Source: Dermanyssus gallinae (lineage: Eukaryota > Arthropoda > Arachnida > Mesostigmata > Dermanyssidae). From it: a DNA stretch of 64,000 nt. Position 1 is the stretch's first letter; every line of letters begins with the position of its first letter. The stretch lies in NCBI GenBank assembly GCA_003439945.1, contig QVRM01006581.1, positions 288,001 to 352,000 on the forward strand, read 5' to 3'. Both the position numbers and the translations under genes were made by a program. The notes under the pieces were generated by a model. That model was given only the letters and a program-made list of their open reading frames with translations, was not told where the DNA came from and did no database searches. Shown piece after piece: positions 13,001 to 23,459 of this stretch.

Positions 13001-15542
13001 TACGTGATAATAAAAATGATTTATGTATATGTTTTATGCTTAGTTGCCATACTAGTGCTACGACGCAGCAGTAAAACACTTATTTTCGTATGCACTTTTA
13101 TTTACGATAACATTTATATTTATGATCCGGGCGTGACGCCTGGATTTCTGCTCATGTGGTGCTAATACGTTCTGGATTAGCAAATTACTACTATTTTGGT
13201 TAACGATTGGACGTTATGTGTGTTTTGCAATACTCTTCACACATATTGTACTGCAAGCCGTCATGGTGGTGAACAATTTTGGAATGGAAGAAGAATAATC
13301 GTACGAAATGAATGGTGCATAACTAATCTATAGAACCTAAATGATTTCAGTTGAGAGCAAAATTATTTGTTCTGCACTACAGATTGGCAAAGATTTATTA
13401 TTACTGACATGATTTATGTCGAATTGTATAAATATGTTTCTATAACGTACATTCACTGCTCGGTGTAAAAATGCCTTACGTGGAGTTGAAACGCTATTAC
13501 TCACGATAGCATTACAATTATAAATAGAGTTCACAGTCCTAGTCAGATATATTGGTAACAATAATTTACGCCCTAACAACAAGCACAGCACTAAGATGTT
13601 CAATTTGCTCGGTTCACGTGGTGCAAATGTGGCTGTTGGCCAACTTACATCGCAGGTATTCCACGCCGGCCGGCTGCCCCCGCCTGCTCCGAGTGGGAAG
13701 CGTCCAAGTGGCGGCGACGTTGCTGACATGGAGGAGTCAGAAACCACTACGCCAAGTGGATCAGCTGCACTACTGTCTGAACCAGCCTACAATGGCAATG
13801 GACAGAATGTCCAGCCGTCGATGTCTCTCGCTATGACATTGCCTGAACGCCTCGAGGAGCGCTGGATGGCGTGTGACCTCAGCCTCCGGCCACTTCTTGT
13901 CTGGTGGCTAGCGACTCGTAAGAAGCATATCCGTATGCTGGTCTTCACCCGGACACGCGAAGAGTGCCATCGGCTGCGCGTTGTACTCGAACACCTTGGC
14001 GACTGTCGCGTCGTAGACTTGTCCGCCGATATGAAGAAGCGCCAAAGGCAGCGAGCACTGCACGATTTCGAGAACGGTAGTCGCAGTTGTTATGCGTGTA
14101 GCACTATAGTACTACTGCTGCGTTTTGAAATGCCTAAGATAGAGATGGATGCTAACAGCATTCCGTTGCACAGCTGATTAATTGACATTTTTGGTACGCT
14201 GACAACTAAACGTTGACAGTCTTCTTTATGTCGTCATTGTACTCGAGGTGATGCTACTTTTGGCACGTTTGGGGCGTGCTCTGTTGGAGGGGGTACATAA
14301 TGATCGTTTTTTTTTCGGGAATAACTGTCGCGAATTTGTATTGGACTGCGCGGCGACAGTATAATGTGCAGAGGTCTGCGTCGCTGCAAACCATTTCAAT
14401 ACAACATAGTACAAAGCCACCGTTTTAAATACGGTGCAGTTCTCAGTTTACTTACGCACTACGTGTTCGGAAATCGAACATATTGTGTGTGCGTTAAATA
14501 ATGATAATATTGAACGGCAATAATTAGTAGGTACAATACTTATTTTTACGAGTATATCTTTTTTATTCGTGACTTGTCTGGTCTTTAAAACGTTACGGTT
14601 TATTCATCTGGCTGGTTCCAGGCGCGTGCGATGTTCTCGTGTCGACAGGCGTCCTTTCTCGGGGTATGGATTTATCAAACGTTGAGCACGTGCTTCTGTA
14701 TCACGCGCCGCGGTCCGCTGAAGAGTACGTTCACGCTGTGGGCCGGACAGCAAGGGCAAATCGGCACGGTGTTTCGATCGTTCTTATTAATGAGCAGGAG
14801 GAAAAACGCTTTAAAAAGTTAGTCCCAGTTGCTCTTCTGAGGAATCAAAGTTGCCAATGTTTAAGTGTGCTTACCTGAGAAAGTTTTTTTTAAAAATAAT
14901 AATGAGAACGCAATAGAGACAACTTAGTGTGCTATTTTTTTTAAATGTGTGTCTTAATTTGTCTTTCTATAAATTGGTATATGATCTATTCTTATTGTTG
15001 TGCTTCTAATGGTATTCCTGTCGTTCAGACGTTCATGAGAAGTCACTCATCTTCTTTTTCGTTTATTGTTGATTATGATTCTGCTTTTCATCCGCCCCTG
15101 CTTGTAAATATCAATGTCTAATGTCCGCGTGAAAAGAGGTTTTCTGCTATGTACCTCTGCCGCAACATTGTCTGAATCCTTCTTGGCTCTTTTCTGTTTT
15201 TCCTTTATAGTACCACACCGCATTTATGTTAATATAGTGCACTTAAGTTGTGTTGATATCTTAAAATGTTTTAAAATTTGCTTTTGTAGCGATTAGGTCT
15301 CAGTCTCAGTTACCGCTACGGCTTATCTGTCTATAAGGACTACTCGAATGTGTAGTGTTGTGTTAACAATATGAACCCTGTACTGCTCCCACAGAACATT
15401 GAAGGCGATCGTCAACTCGAGAGTGAAACAGGCAGTCTGGGATTGCGACGAGTTGAAGCCTTACTATGAACGATACGAACAATCCCTCAGCCTGGCCAAG
15501 AAAGAGCTGCAACAACATCGCAGTACCAGCCAACCCGTCTAA
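967..15542 (+). CDS. DDX51: DDX51/Dbp6-like DEAD-box RNA helicase (11 exons, 5' end incomplete)
   Basis: ATP-dependent RNA helicase of the DDX51/Dbp6 family, which acts in the nucleolus in 60S ribosome assembly (family knowledge). Reconstructed exons: 967-1733, 2155-2298, 7792-7913, 8248-8363, 9150-9333, 10705-10810, 11059-11200, 12307-12550, 13584-14076, 14622-14817, 15395-15542 (TAA). From exon 4 on, all phases agree. The N-terminal exons are Ser-, Asp/Glu- and Lys-rich, as in this family. Helicase motifs in order: Q-motif region LFPIQKEVI; Walker A APTGSGKT; Ia [21 protein letters not shown] box [14 protein letters not shown] in [22 protein letters not shown]; motif [12 protein letters not shown]; motif [11 protein letters not shown]. 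The C-terminus ends [14 protein letters not shown]. Oddities: the frame breaks near 1562-1600 (frameshift or unseen intron); the exon 2/3 junction phase is unresolved; motif VI has Ala where Arg normally follows His. Intron 2 (5.5 kb) is filled with LINEs. The start is probably upstream, because 961-966 looks like an acceptor. Confidence 0.88.
1875..1991. repeat. (TA)n array split by a 63-bp LINE tail
   Basis: (TA)16 at 1875-1906 and (TA)10 at 1971-1991 flank a short non-TA segment. That segment matches the 3' end of the RLE LINE family described at 2648-3922. The arrangement looks like a single array interrupted by an insertion. Confidence 0.85.
1907..1969 (+). mobile_element. Solo 3' end of (TA)n-associated RLE LINE
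   Basis: About 63 bp in plus orientation starting GGCGAGCACTGCCGAGCGTG and ending in AATAAATCATCACAATATTT. It matches the reverse complement of 2648-2705 and of 25562-25618, and the plus-strand copy at 54441-54498. It is an extremely 5'-truncated copy inside an intron of the DDX51-like gene, with (TA)n on both sides. Confidence 0.75.
2632..2647. repeat. (TA)8 at the 3' border of an RLE LINE copy
   Basis: Short TA array directly abutting the 3' terminus of the minus-strand element at 2648-3922. Confidence 0.8.
2648..3922 (-). mobile_element. R2/R4-like non-LTR retrotransposon, 5'-truncated, with restriction-like endonuclease
   Basis: Minus-strand remnant of a LINE that encodes a restriction-like endonuclease (RLE) instead of an APE nuclease. 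From 5' to 3' on the minus strand it shows a post-catalytic RT segment ([18 protein letters not shown], about 3740-3810), a thumb region ([20 protein letters not shown]), and a segment like the R2 zinc-knuckle region ([18 protein letters not shown], then Cys/His-rich, 3127-3387). After one in-frame TGA (3127-3129) comes the RLE signature [19 protein letters not shown], a PD-(12-14)-D arrangement. The C-terminus reads [17 protein letters not shown] and stops near 2830. The 3' UTR runs to 2648. The copy is dead (stop and frameshifts). It lies in intron 2 of the DDX51-like gene and is bounded by (TA)n at 2632-2647 and 3923-3966. R2 versus R4/Dong clade is not resolved by eye. Confidence 0.8.
3923..3966. 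repeat. (TA)22 array at the 5' border of the RLE LINE copy
   Basis: Perfect TA array immediately upstream (in element orientation) of the truncated RLE LINE. Just inside it is a partial tandem duplication containing CCTCTATGATATATG and CCTCTTATGATATAT. Confidence 0.85.
3988..4200 (-). mobile_element. Decayed CR1-like reverse transcriptase fragment
   Basis: The minus-strand translation contains [12 protein letters not shown], then [11 protein letters not shown] and HYADDLKL. Order and spacing match the RT core (fingers/palm with the YADD catalytic box) of CR1-like LINEs. The GCPQGS-type motif is lost and no ORF is long. A similar fragment with LYDDLKIY lies at 56890-57440. Confidence 0.5.
4915..7680 (+). 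mobile_element. CR1/jockey-like LINE, nearly full ORF2, degraded
   Basis: Plus-strand APE-type LINE in intron 2 of the DDX51-like gene. Endonuclease domain, in order: LNARSLKK, then [15 protein letters not shown] (about 5010-5055), [14 protein letters not shown] (about 5340-5385) and [12 protein letters not shown] (about 5600-5635). The RT domain follows after frameshifts: [17 protein letters not shown] (about 6395-6445), [32 protein letters not shown], a [10 protein letters not shown] segment at about 6845-6875, and the catalytic box IYADDIKMY at about 6935-6960. The connection domain ends at a TAA at 7497-7499, and a 3' UTR-like tail follows. At least three frame disruptions make it inactive. 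It is in the same orientation as the host gene. Confidence 0.85.
8513..8554. repeat. (TA)21 microsatellite
   Basis: Perfect TA array followed by a few TTTA units, in an intron of the DDX51-like gene. No LINE tail is recognisable beside it. Confidence 0.9.
9335..9484. repeat. (CT)n-(TA)n compound microsatellites immediately after a splice donor
   Basis: (CT)13 at 9335-9361 starts directly after the donor GT of the Walker A exon (ends 9333). It runs into (TA)11 at 9362-9384, and a second (TA)19 lies at 9446-9484. Length polymorphism here would sit right next to the 5' splice site. Confidence 0.85.
9960..9983. repeat. Perfect 10-bp hairpin beside a (TA)28 array
   Basis: ACGTAGATCC and GGATCTACGT are separated by TTGC. 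The hairpin lies 8 bp before the (TA)n array at 9991-10046, in a DDX51 intron. It may be a fold-back element remnant or a cruciform-prone site; no function is assigned. Confidence 0.7.
9991..10046. repeat. (TA)28 microsatellite
   Basis: Perfect TA array in an intron of the DDX51-like gene. Confidence 0.9.
11519..11592 (+). pseudogene. Decayed duplicate of the DEAD-motif exon of the DDX51-like gene
   Basis: This intronic segment resembles exon 11059-11200 around its DEAD box. Translated, it reads [19 protein letters not shown] before a TAA, against [19 protein letters not shown] in the real exon. The match fades upstream of about 11515 and weakly continues to about 11640. No splice donor follows, and the frame ends at once. 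It looks like a partial tandem duplication of one exon, about 420 bp downstream of its source, that has since decayed. Confidence 0.75.
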
Positions 15543-15617
15543 CCTTGGTTGATGCCTGTGGCCACCCTGGCTGAACGGCTTTTACCGGGTTTATTGTGGG
15601 TGCTTTGTGGCTACGAT

Positions 15618-15628
15618 AATAAAATAAA
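15618..15628 (+). terminator. Polyadenylation signal of the DDX51-like gene
   Basis: Two overlapping AATAAA hexamers lie 76-86 bp after the TAA stop at 15540-15542. Confidence 0.7.
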
Positions 15629-17050
15629 AAACAAGGGACGACTATATACATGTATACAATAAAACATACACATGGATACGTTACATACTGGTGTGCTTAT
15701 TTCTCATATAGATATACCAGGCTAATTTTGAATGTCGTCACGGTAATGGCTGAAACCAAGCGACAACGATAAAACGTATACGTATATATGTGCATAGGGA
15801 TTCGCACAACAAGATCTCGGACAGAGGCGATTTTAAATTTTATACGTTTTTATAGAAATCAATATCCAATATTCTATATTGAAGAAGATATTGCATAGCA
15901 CTAACTACCTAACGGACATATGCGGACAGATGTTTCTAATTACTTTAATAGCTAAGTTATGTTAAAACTTAATGATAAGAAAAAGATCATCGCTGACTAA
16001 CAAAAGTTGTCTCAATGTGTAAATTCCGCATTTCTTACACCAGCATGAGACTGACTTGTCTCGTTAAGTAGATGCAATATAGCTATTTAAAATCCATGAC
16101 TGGATAGTCAGGTCAATTGTTGAGACACGGCACTTATGTCTCCAATTATTGCCCAGGACCAGGGGTTTCAATCATTATTACAATGTTAAATCAAGATTGA
16201 ACGGCTCATGCCATCGGAGTTGCAGGAGATTTCTCATACCACAGCTTTCTTCTAAATAATAATAATAGAAAACAGCAAGCGCAACGTTTTTACCGAAATA
16301 TCAGGCCGAACCAAGATATCTATCTTGGAGTCTGGAATCTGGAAGTCACAACTCCTGGACGCAACTTTGTTGTCTAGACACTAAACCAAACCAATTGACA
16401 TTTTAATTTATATTTTAAACAACTGCTGCGCATATCTTCCAATTGAACTGCGATTTGGCTTGGAGCACTAGCAAGGGCCTAAATGTTGGGCACCGCTATA
16501 CATTATGGTTCCGGCAATACCCGACAAACTAAACAGATTGACGCAAAAGGTCAATACGTTGAAAAACGGATTGACTTGCTTTTCAAACCCCCTTAAAAAT
16601 TTGTTTATTTTCTCTAAAATGCTTGTAGAACATTACTAATTTGGTGATTTGTAGGCCTTTTAATTTTATTATAGGTGTTTTTAGCTTATTGTTTGGCTTA
16701 TTTTGGTAGTGTTCAAATCATACGGTTTTCATATCTGATGAGTGTCTTCTATTAGAGTCCTCGGATATTGCAAGCACCATGTTTGCATAAAGCGCAAGAC
16801 TAATGTTCTATGGCGGTTCCCTCTTACCCAGAGCCCAGTGTTGTGCAAATGGCAAAATCAATGTTAATTTACATCAGATCCACAGTCTAATCGCATGCCA
16901 ACAAAGATGTACCTAACATATCTCAGTATCATAGCCTTTGCATTGTGACACAATCTAAGAATTTGCAGTGTGGCAAATATATAGCAAGTCAAGATTATCT
17001 GAAAAGAGAGATAGTGGCCTCTACAAATATTGGTCAAAGGCAGGAGTTTT
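15629..17050. other. Intergenic, nothing recognised
   Basis: AT-rich sequence with no convincing exon, RNA gene or transposon match that I can see. Parts before 17050 may belong to the LINE fragment that follows. Confidence 0.4.
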
Positions 17051-17079
17051 TTAAATATTAAACTCCGAGAAGAAGAACG

Positions 17080-17935
17080 ACAATCCATTCTAAAGCTCTT
17101 GCCTGCGGTCGCACGCTTGATATAATAGTTGAAACGAACTTCCTGGATGTCGTTCTTGACGAACATCTGACGTTCCAGGCGCATACGAAACATGTCAGAA
17201 AAAAATTGTCAGTAGCGTAGCCGTCATATGCCACACTCGCAATATCCTTCCCCGCTAATGCCTCACGGCAAGGTACCACGCGTATGTACAAGGCACTTGA
17301 CATATGGTCTGGAGGTGTACGGTCTTACTCATAAGTGTCGCATAACTCCGCTTCATCGGCTTCAGAAAACGGGCGCTTTGCCCTTTTTGTCTTGGCTCTG
17401 CCACAGCGCGTCTCAAGAACAACAGAACAATATAAAGAACTCTCGAGGCTGCCGTCGCCATACCTAATTAAATTCACCATACTTGTCAAAATAAAGCGTA
17501 TTCTTCTTAATCACCATATCAACCTGGTTGGCCTTATACAATCTGCAAGAACTCAAAACACTTGAGGCTCGGTATCTCACCCACTTTTTTCTCGTTGGCC
17601 ACAAGTACACGATTAAAGTTCGCACTCTTTAATTTACGTGCTACATTGTGGAACAAGTTGCCTAGTGATATTAGGACACTTATATCATTTAATCAACTCA
17701 GAAGCGTTGCGCAAATGCGCTTTTTAATTTTACTTGCGTCTGAATGAAAAATTATGTAAACATGTACACAATCCATATTTAAATAATTGTGATAATACGG
17801 TGATAATGTATAAAATCTTTCTGTAACTTGTAAATATGCTTCGCACTCGCCATGTGGCTATACAAATTCTAACATAAACGAGAAACAACAATTTATAATA
17901 AATTAATAAGCATAATATTATATCACTTTAACACG
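17080..17935 (+). mobile_element. Family B LINE 3' fragment (L2/CR1-like)
   Basis: Plus-strand, frameshifted C-terminal half of a LINE ORF2. It contains FLDVVLDEHLTFQAH (about 17140-17185), the YGLEVYGLTHK region (about 17305-17335), and WNKLPSDIRTLISFNQLRS near the end (about 17650-17710). The 3' UTR ends in an AATAAATTAATAAGC-rich tail at about 17900. It is related to the nested insert at 19606-20176, which shares the WNKLPSGIRTL block and the 3' UTR. Confidence 0.75.
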
Positions 17936-18869
17936 TGTCTATAGATCGACAAATCCGTTTGCGCATGGTTGGCACTGAAGGCTTTTGTATTGGAAGTTCG
18001 TCCTGCTGCAGCTCTTTCTAGCGTAGGCCATTCGTACAAATATTTTATCAGGATTTAAAGTGCCGGCTTAAGCAACCGTATCAGCAGAAATGGCACGAAT
18101 ACTCGCACTCATCATACGATATCATGATCAACCCTAAAGAGACATTTCGCCCAGACGCACCGTAATGCTGTAGCAACAATTTCTAGAATAACTAGAGTTT
18201 TAAAAAACAAAGAGCAGAGAAAAGCCGTCAGATGCGTTAATGGAATAGTAGGCCATCGAGTGGAATTGGAATCCCTAGACGACGAACTACAACGGAGTAA
18301 GTGCAAATAAACCAAACCCAAGAACGAAATAGGGTATGCAGCTAAAGTGGAAATCAGGTCACGACGCCATTACTCGTACATCGCACGGCGAGGTGTGCAA
18401 GGGTGCAAAACGATTGCAAAACGATGCGTGTGCAGCATCAACCGCGGGCGTTTAAAGTTGGCTGTGGCCCATGCAAACTTACGTTAAAACAGTATAAGAT
18501 TCTATCCAGAGTAGTGCTGCCGGCTGAAGCTAATTTGGAGAGTGCGGTTTTTCCCGACCTGATCTGCAAAAGGCTCCAAAAAACAATCTCGCCAAGCCAG
18601 CCACGTCTCACACGGCCGGCTCGGTAAAAAGCTGGCCAATGTGATTAATTAGACCCAGGTAATCAGCTTGACCACATATTTAACATGTAGCTTTACTACG
18701 ACAATTTTTCGAAATGTGGCCTAGCTTCAAACGCCTCTAGCAGAAAACTGGGGTTCCCGCATACACAGTGACTTTATGTGATATAAAAGCGAGGAACACG
18801 TCAGTCGGTAGAACCCTCTTAAATGACGAATGGAGAATGACTCTATCAGTAGGGATCAATGTCGCGGTG

Positions 18870-19160
18870 GATTCTGTTCTTTCAATTCCAACTGGAACAA
18901 AGTTCCGGCCTCCGTCAGACAGACAAGGTCTTTGCTCAAATTCAAATGCGATCCCAAAGAGCATTATCTTGAAACTTTGGTATCTGGTAAAGAGTGATGC
19001 AAAAACTACAACTTTGTTGCAATATATTGTAAATAAGTGAAAATGGCATAAATAAATTATACACTGATATCTCATAAAAAGTGTTCCGAACAGGCTATGT
19101 GCTGAATGGAATTAACGCGTGCAATTATCTTACAAAAAATGTCAGTAAGCAAATTCAAAT
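18870..19160 (+). mobile_element. Family A LINE 3' end, plus orientation
   Basis: The C-terminus NWNKVPASVRQTRSLLKFKC continues to HYLETLVSGKE, followed by the family A 3' UTR, which ends near 19155. The sequence 5' of about 18870 does not align with the other copies by eye. It sits tail-to-tail with the minus-strand copy that starts at about 19205. Confidence 0.8.
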
Positions 19161-19480
19161 AACGCCTTTTTTTCTCAAAATTTGCTAAATTCAACTGTTT
19201 CAACTGTTTTCAACTGTTTGTTTATTGACATTTCTTGTAGATAATTGCACACATTAACTTCAAGCTCCATTAAGCACATAGCTTGTTCGGAGCCCTTTTT
19301 ATGAATAACAATGTATAATTTATATATGCAATTTTCACCTATTTACAATATATTGCAACATGATTGTATTTTTATATCACTTTTTACCAGATATCAAAGT
19401 TTCAAGATAATGCTCTTTGAGATCGCATTTGAATTTGAGCAGGGACTTTGTCTGCCTAACGGAGGCCGGTATTTTGTTCC
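18885..19480. repeat. Large inverted repeat made by two LINE tails
   Basis: The plus arm (18885-19155) and minus arm (19205-19480) are the 3' ends of two family A copies in opposite orientation. They are separated by about 50 bp containing a CAACTGTTT repeat. In RNA this could fold into a hairpin about 270 bp long. Confidence 0.75.
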
Positions 19481-22400
19481 AGTAGGAGGCCCCAATGTTT
19501 CTGATTGATAGCCTTGACTGGTTGGAGTTGGCGTGTGACAAAGTAAACAGGTTTGATGCGTTATCCCTTGTAGATATGGGTGTTGCTGATGTTGCCAGAT
19601 CATATGCCAAAGAGCACTTCGTCTTGTCTTAGGCCTCCCACATCGCGTCTCAATAACGATAGAACAATATAAGGAACTCTCGGTGCTCCCGTTACCACAT
19701 CTTATTAAATTTACCATAGTTGTCGAAATAAAGCGTATTCTTCTTGGCCATCATCCCAACCTGGTTGGCCTTATCGAATCTGCAAGGACCCAAAACACCC
19801 GAGGCTCGGCATCTCACTTGCTTATTGTCTCCCCGGCCACAAGTACGCAATCAAGGTTTGCACTATGTAATTCAGGTGTTACCTTGTGGAACAAGTTACC
19901 TAGTGGCATTAGGACACTAACATCGCTTAGTCAATTCAAAAGCACTGCTAGAACGCACTATCTTACCTTACTTGCGTCTGAATAAACCATATTTATGTAA
20001 TCATGTACACAATCTATAGAAAAATAATTGCAATAACACGAGATACTACGGTGATAATGTATAAAATCTAACTGTAACTTGTACATATGCTTCGCACTAG
20101 CCTGTGGCTATATGAAGTTGTAACACAAATGAGAAACTACAATTAAGAATGAATAAACGTCATATCATATCATCATATCATATAAGTTTGGATGCACTCC
20201 AAGGAGTATACGCTTAATTTCAACTACGAGACAGTATTCTATAAGTTTTGGGAACGGCAAAATGTTAATATTTTTGTAGTGCGGTTGCACTGAATCTCGC
20301 ATCCAGAGGTCCAGAGTTGTTCTCAGTGCTCGTTTTTGGAGTCGGTGAAGCGACCTGATAAGACGCATCTGTGCTAAGCCATAAACTTCTACAGCGTAGG
20401 TCAGGTGACTATGGACATAGGCAAAATACATCGCCATCAAACCGTTTTGGGGAAGAATTCGTCGAGCTCTGTATAGAGCTGCATTGCTGCCAGATATTTT
20501 CTTACGTATATGTGTGACATGCGCTTCAAAGGTCAGCTTTTCGTCCAACGTAACGCCTAGGAACTTCGTTTCCTTTAGAAGCGAAAGGGCTATGCCGTCG
20601 CACTGGAAACGGAGCCGATTAATCGTAACGGAACCCCGCGGGGAAAGGAATTGCATTACACCTGTTTTCCTCCAATTCATATAGAGACCGTTACTCCTGA
20701 ACCATGATGATAACCTTTGAAGGTCCTCGCGGACCATAGCCTCTACCTCAGTTGGGGAGTTCCCGACGAATAGGGCGGTGGTATCGTCCGCAAACAAGGT
20801 CAACTTTGCATGTTTTGTTACGCTAAATATGTCGTTAATAAAGATGTTGAAGAGAAGTGGACCACCTATACTGCCCTGAGCCACTCCAACAGATATATTT
20901 CTTACATCCGAGATTGCATTGCCCACTTGAACAACTTGCCTCCTATTCGACATAAACGACCGCAGCCAAGATAAAAAATATCATCTGCTCCATATCGAGT
21001 TAAGTTTTTAATCAGAATATTTACATCAACTGTATCAAATGCTTTTTTAAGTTCTATAAATACGCCGGCGACTGTCTTTTTTAACATTAGGTTTCTGCAA
21101 ACCTCTTCAACAAAATTCATGATGGGTACAGTCGTCGACATTTTGGATCGAAAACTAAACTGACGCTGACTTAGGCCATTAAACATCTCAAAATGTTCGT
21201 TCAACTGTTCATATATAGCTTTTTCGAAAATCTTGGACATTGGAGGGGGAATGCTGACCGGCCTGTAATTTTCCTTGCTTAGTCTGTCACCGCCTTTAAA
21301 CAGTGGTACAACGCGATACAATTTGAGGGCCGTAAGGAAGATCCCCTGGCGTGTCGACAGATTAACCATGAATGCCACTGCGTCAGCAATAACGTCAGCG
21401 CAGTGTCTCAAGACTTGAGAGGGTATGTGACCTTCTCCCACCGAGCAAACTGTGACCCTTTTCAGCAGGTAGTGCACTCGATCCACAGGGACCGGCCTAG
21501 GCGAAAATGGCCCGTGCAGTTCAGGTATCGACATCGGTACCTCGTAAGCGGCCGAGCATTCGGTATCAGCCGTTACGCAAGTTGCATAATAGTCATTAAG
21601 GATGTTAGAAAGTCGTACACAGTCTGTGACTATCTCATCATCAATCTTTAGTTTGACACACTTTTTTTCCTGGGCACCTCCCATGACTGGCTGGATGGCT
21701 TCCCACGGGCTCCGCCTCTTCTGTATTCTATCGCAAACAATTTTCCCATTAGCCTCCAGCCTGCACTTTCTTGAAAACGAGACAACTTTGTTTCTCAGTC
21801 TAACATACGCTTGACGCCTGCGGGCGTTGGGGTCACTGCGATATGCCGTATAGGCTGCCTCCTTCTCCTTTATCATTTCAAGCAGCTCGGCAGTGACCCA
21901 TGGCTTACGTGGCTGACCTTTGTTTAACTTTTACCTAATTTCTCTTTTGCCTCTAGTCACAGCCGCCATCACTCTCTCGTTAAAGCATGCAAACGCCTCG
22001 TCTACATCCGAGATATCGTATAAGTCGTTCCAGTTAGTTATTGCAAGTTCTGCCAATATTTGGTCGTAATTGTATTTATAGGTCATAGAGGCAGGTCGGC
22101 CTATTCTCTTAGAGACTACAGAAATAAATGTTGCGTGGTGGTCCGAGAAGGTAGTTGTGAGAGCTCCAGATGCGAGTAACGACAACGTCTGCACGTTAGT
22201 ATAGATGTGATCGATGCAAGTGGAAGTGTTATATGCGGTTCCTCTACGTATTGTGGTTGCCACCCTGGTTGGAACATTGACAACTTCTTTACAGCAGAAC
22301 TGTTCTAAAGTTTCAATTAATTCCTGTGCCTCGACAGACTCCGCCATTGGATTGAGATTTGCGTCACCGAGTATTATGGATTTCCTATTACCGATTCTTG

Positions 22401-23250
22401 ACAAGAGAGTCTCCAACGAGGTAACAAAGTGCGCTAGGTTTCCCTTCGGCTGCTTATAGAAGACACCTACAATAGTGGTGTCCCTTTCAGCGCCACCCTC
22501 TATTTCCAGAAACAGACTCTCACAGAGCAGATCGTCTGAGATTCTAAATTTGAGATCATTACGTTCTCGCGCAACATAATCACTCCTCACATATAGTGCC
22601 ACTCCTCCCCCCCGACCTTCTCTACAACTAAAGTAGGAGTTGTATTCAGTTAACTTAAGTGACGGACATTCTACCGACTGTAGCCTTGTTTCGGATATTG
22701 TTAGGACCGATGGCAACCGTGGTAGACAAGATAGCATGGTTTCTACATCATGAATATGCTTTTTCAAGAGCCATTAACGTTACAATGTATACAGAGTAGT
22801 GCATCCGAGATGCACTGGAACGTCGATATATCTACAGTCTGACTACACATGATACATTAGGGATATCTGTTTGCTGAACTGCCGAGCGCAGCGAGATCCA
22901 TGTCTGCGGTGAATTCCTTCCACGGCGAGTTACTCGTTGTCTTGATCTGCAACCGACAGTCAGAAGTCCGAGCATCAAAGATTTTCCTCTGGCTCTTGAG
23001 CTTACGTAGCTGGTAATAGACGTTGGCAGTTTCGGGCGTAAGATGGTCGTTAGCGTAGATAGAAGTGTTACTAGCAGAGAAAGCTGGGAGAAGATTAGAT
23101 CTTGGTTTTTTCTCCCGGCATCTCCGCTGTACCTCTACTTTTTTCCACCGGCAGACGAAACGGACCAGCACTGAGGATCGATCGGTGAATGCATGATTGC
23201 AGTACGTTGTAACGTGTCTTGCCACTGCAATGACAACATTTGGTCACAAC
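19205..23250 (-). mobile_element. Family A LINE copy 1, near full length, interrupted by a nested insertion
   Basis: APE-type non-LTR retrotransposon on the minus strand. ORF1-like segment 22857-23225: ANVYYQLRKLKSQRKIFDAR resembles the FP25K-type domain seen in ORF1 of some LINEs. ORF2 endonuclease 21931-22767: ISETRL, SIILGDANLNP, TFSDHHATF. One TAA (21931-21933) separates it in the same frame from the RT: NYRPVSIPPPMSKIFEKA, VAGVFIELKKAFDTVD, then GVAQGSIGGPLLFNIFI and the catalytic LTLFADDTTALF. A 1-nt loss in an A-run near 20968 shifts the frame. The C-terminus NIGASYWNKIPASVRQTKSL (19377-19610) is separated from the rest by the insert at 19606-20176. Few lesions and near identity to copy 2 (31911-33312) indicate a young family. 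Confidence 0.9.
19606..20176 (+). mobile_element. Family B LINE tail nested inside family A copy 1
   Basis: A 5'-truncated plus-strand LINE tail inserted into the minus-strand family A element. The host reads GTTGCCAGATCATAT before it and ATCATATAAGTTTGG after it. The uninterrupted copy 2 reads GTTGCCAGACCATATAAGTT (32296-32315), which proves the insertion. ATCATAT (19599-19605 and 20177-20183) is the likely target-site duplication. The tail ends in a CATAT/ATCAT-rich run. Coding remnant: SGVTLWNKLPSGIRTLTSLS. Confidence 0.88.
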
Positions 23251-23459
23251 GTCTGTGCTAGTTGGATACAGACCACCCAGCAGTACAAAGTCAAAAACAA
23301 AATGATTAATGCAAAAATTAAGAAGCTTGTTAAATAGAACATAAAGACCACAACAATTGAGAATTTCAATGCGCATCTGTTATATTTTAATGAAAATACC
23401 GATAAGGCCGGTAGATTTAGAGAACTCGTGTAGCCAAGCAAATTTAAAGTACATAAACA

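Noticed and set aside
15629..17050. A possible extra gene between DDX51 and the LINE cluster
   Set aside because: All frames are short and AT-biased, with no recognisable motif or consistent splice structure.
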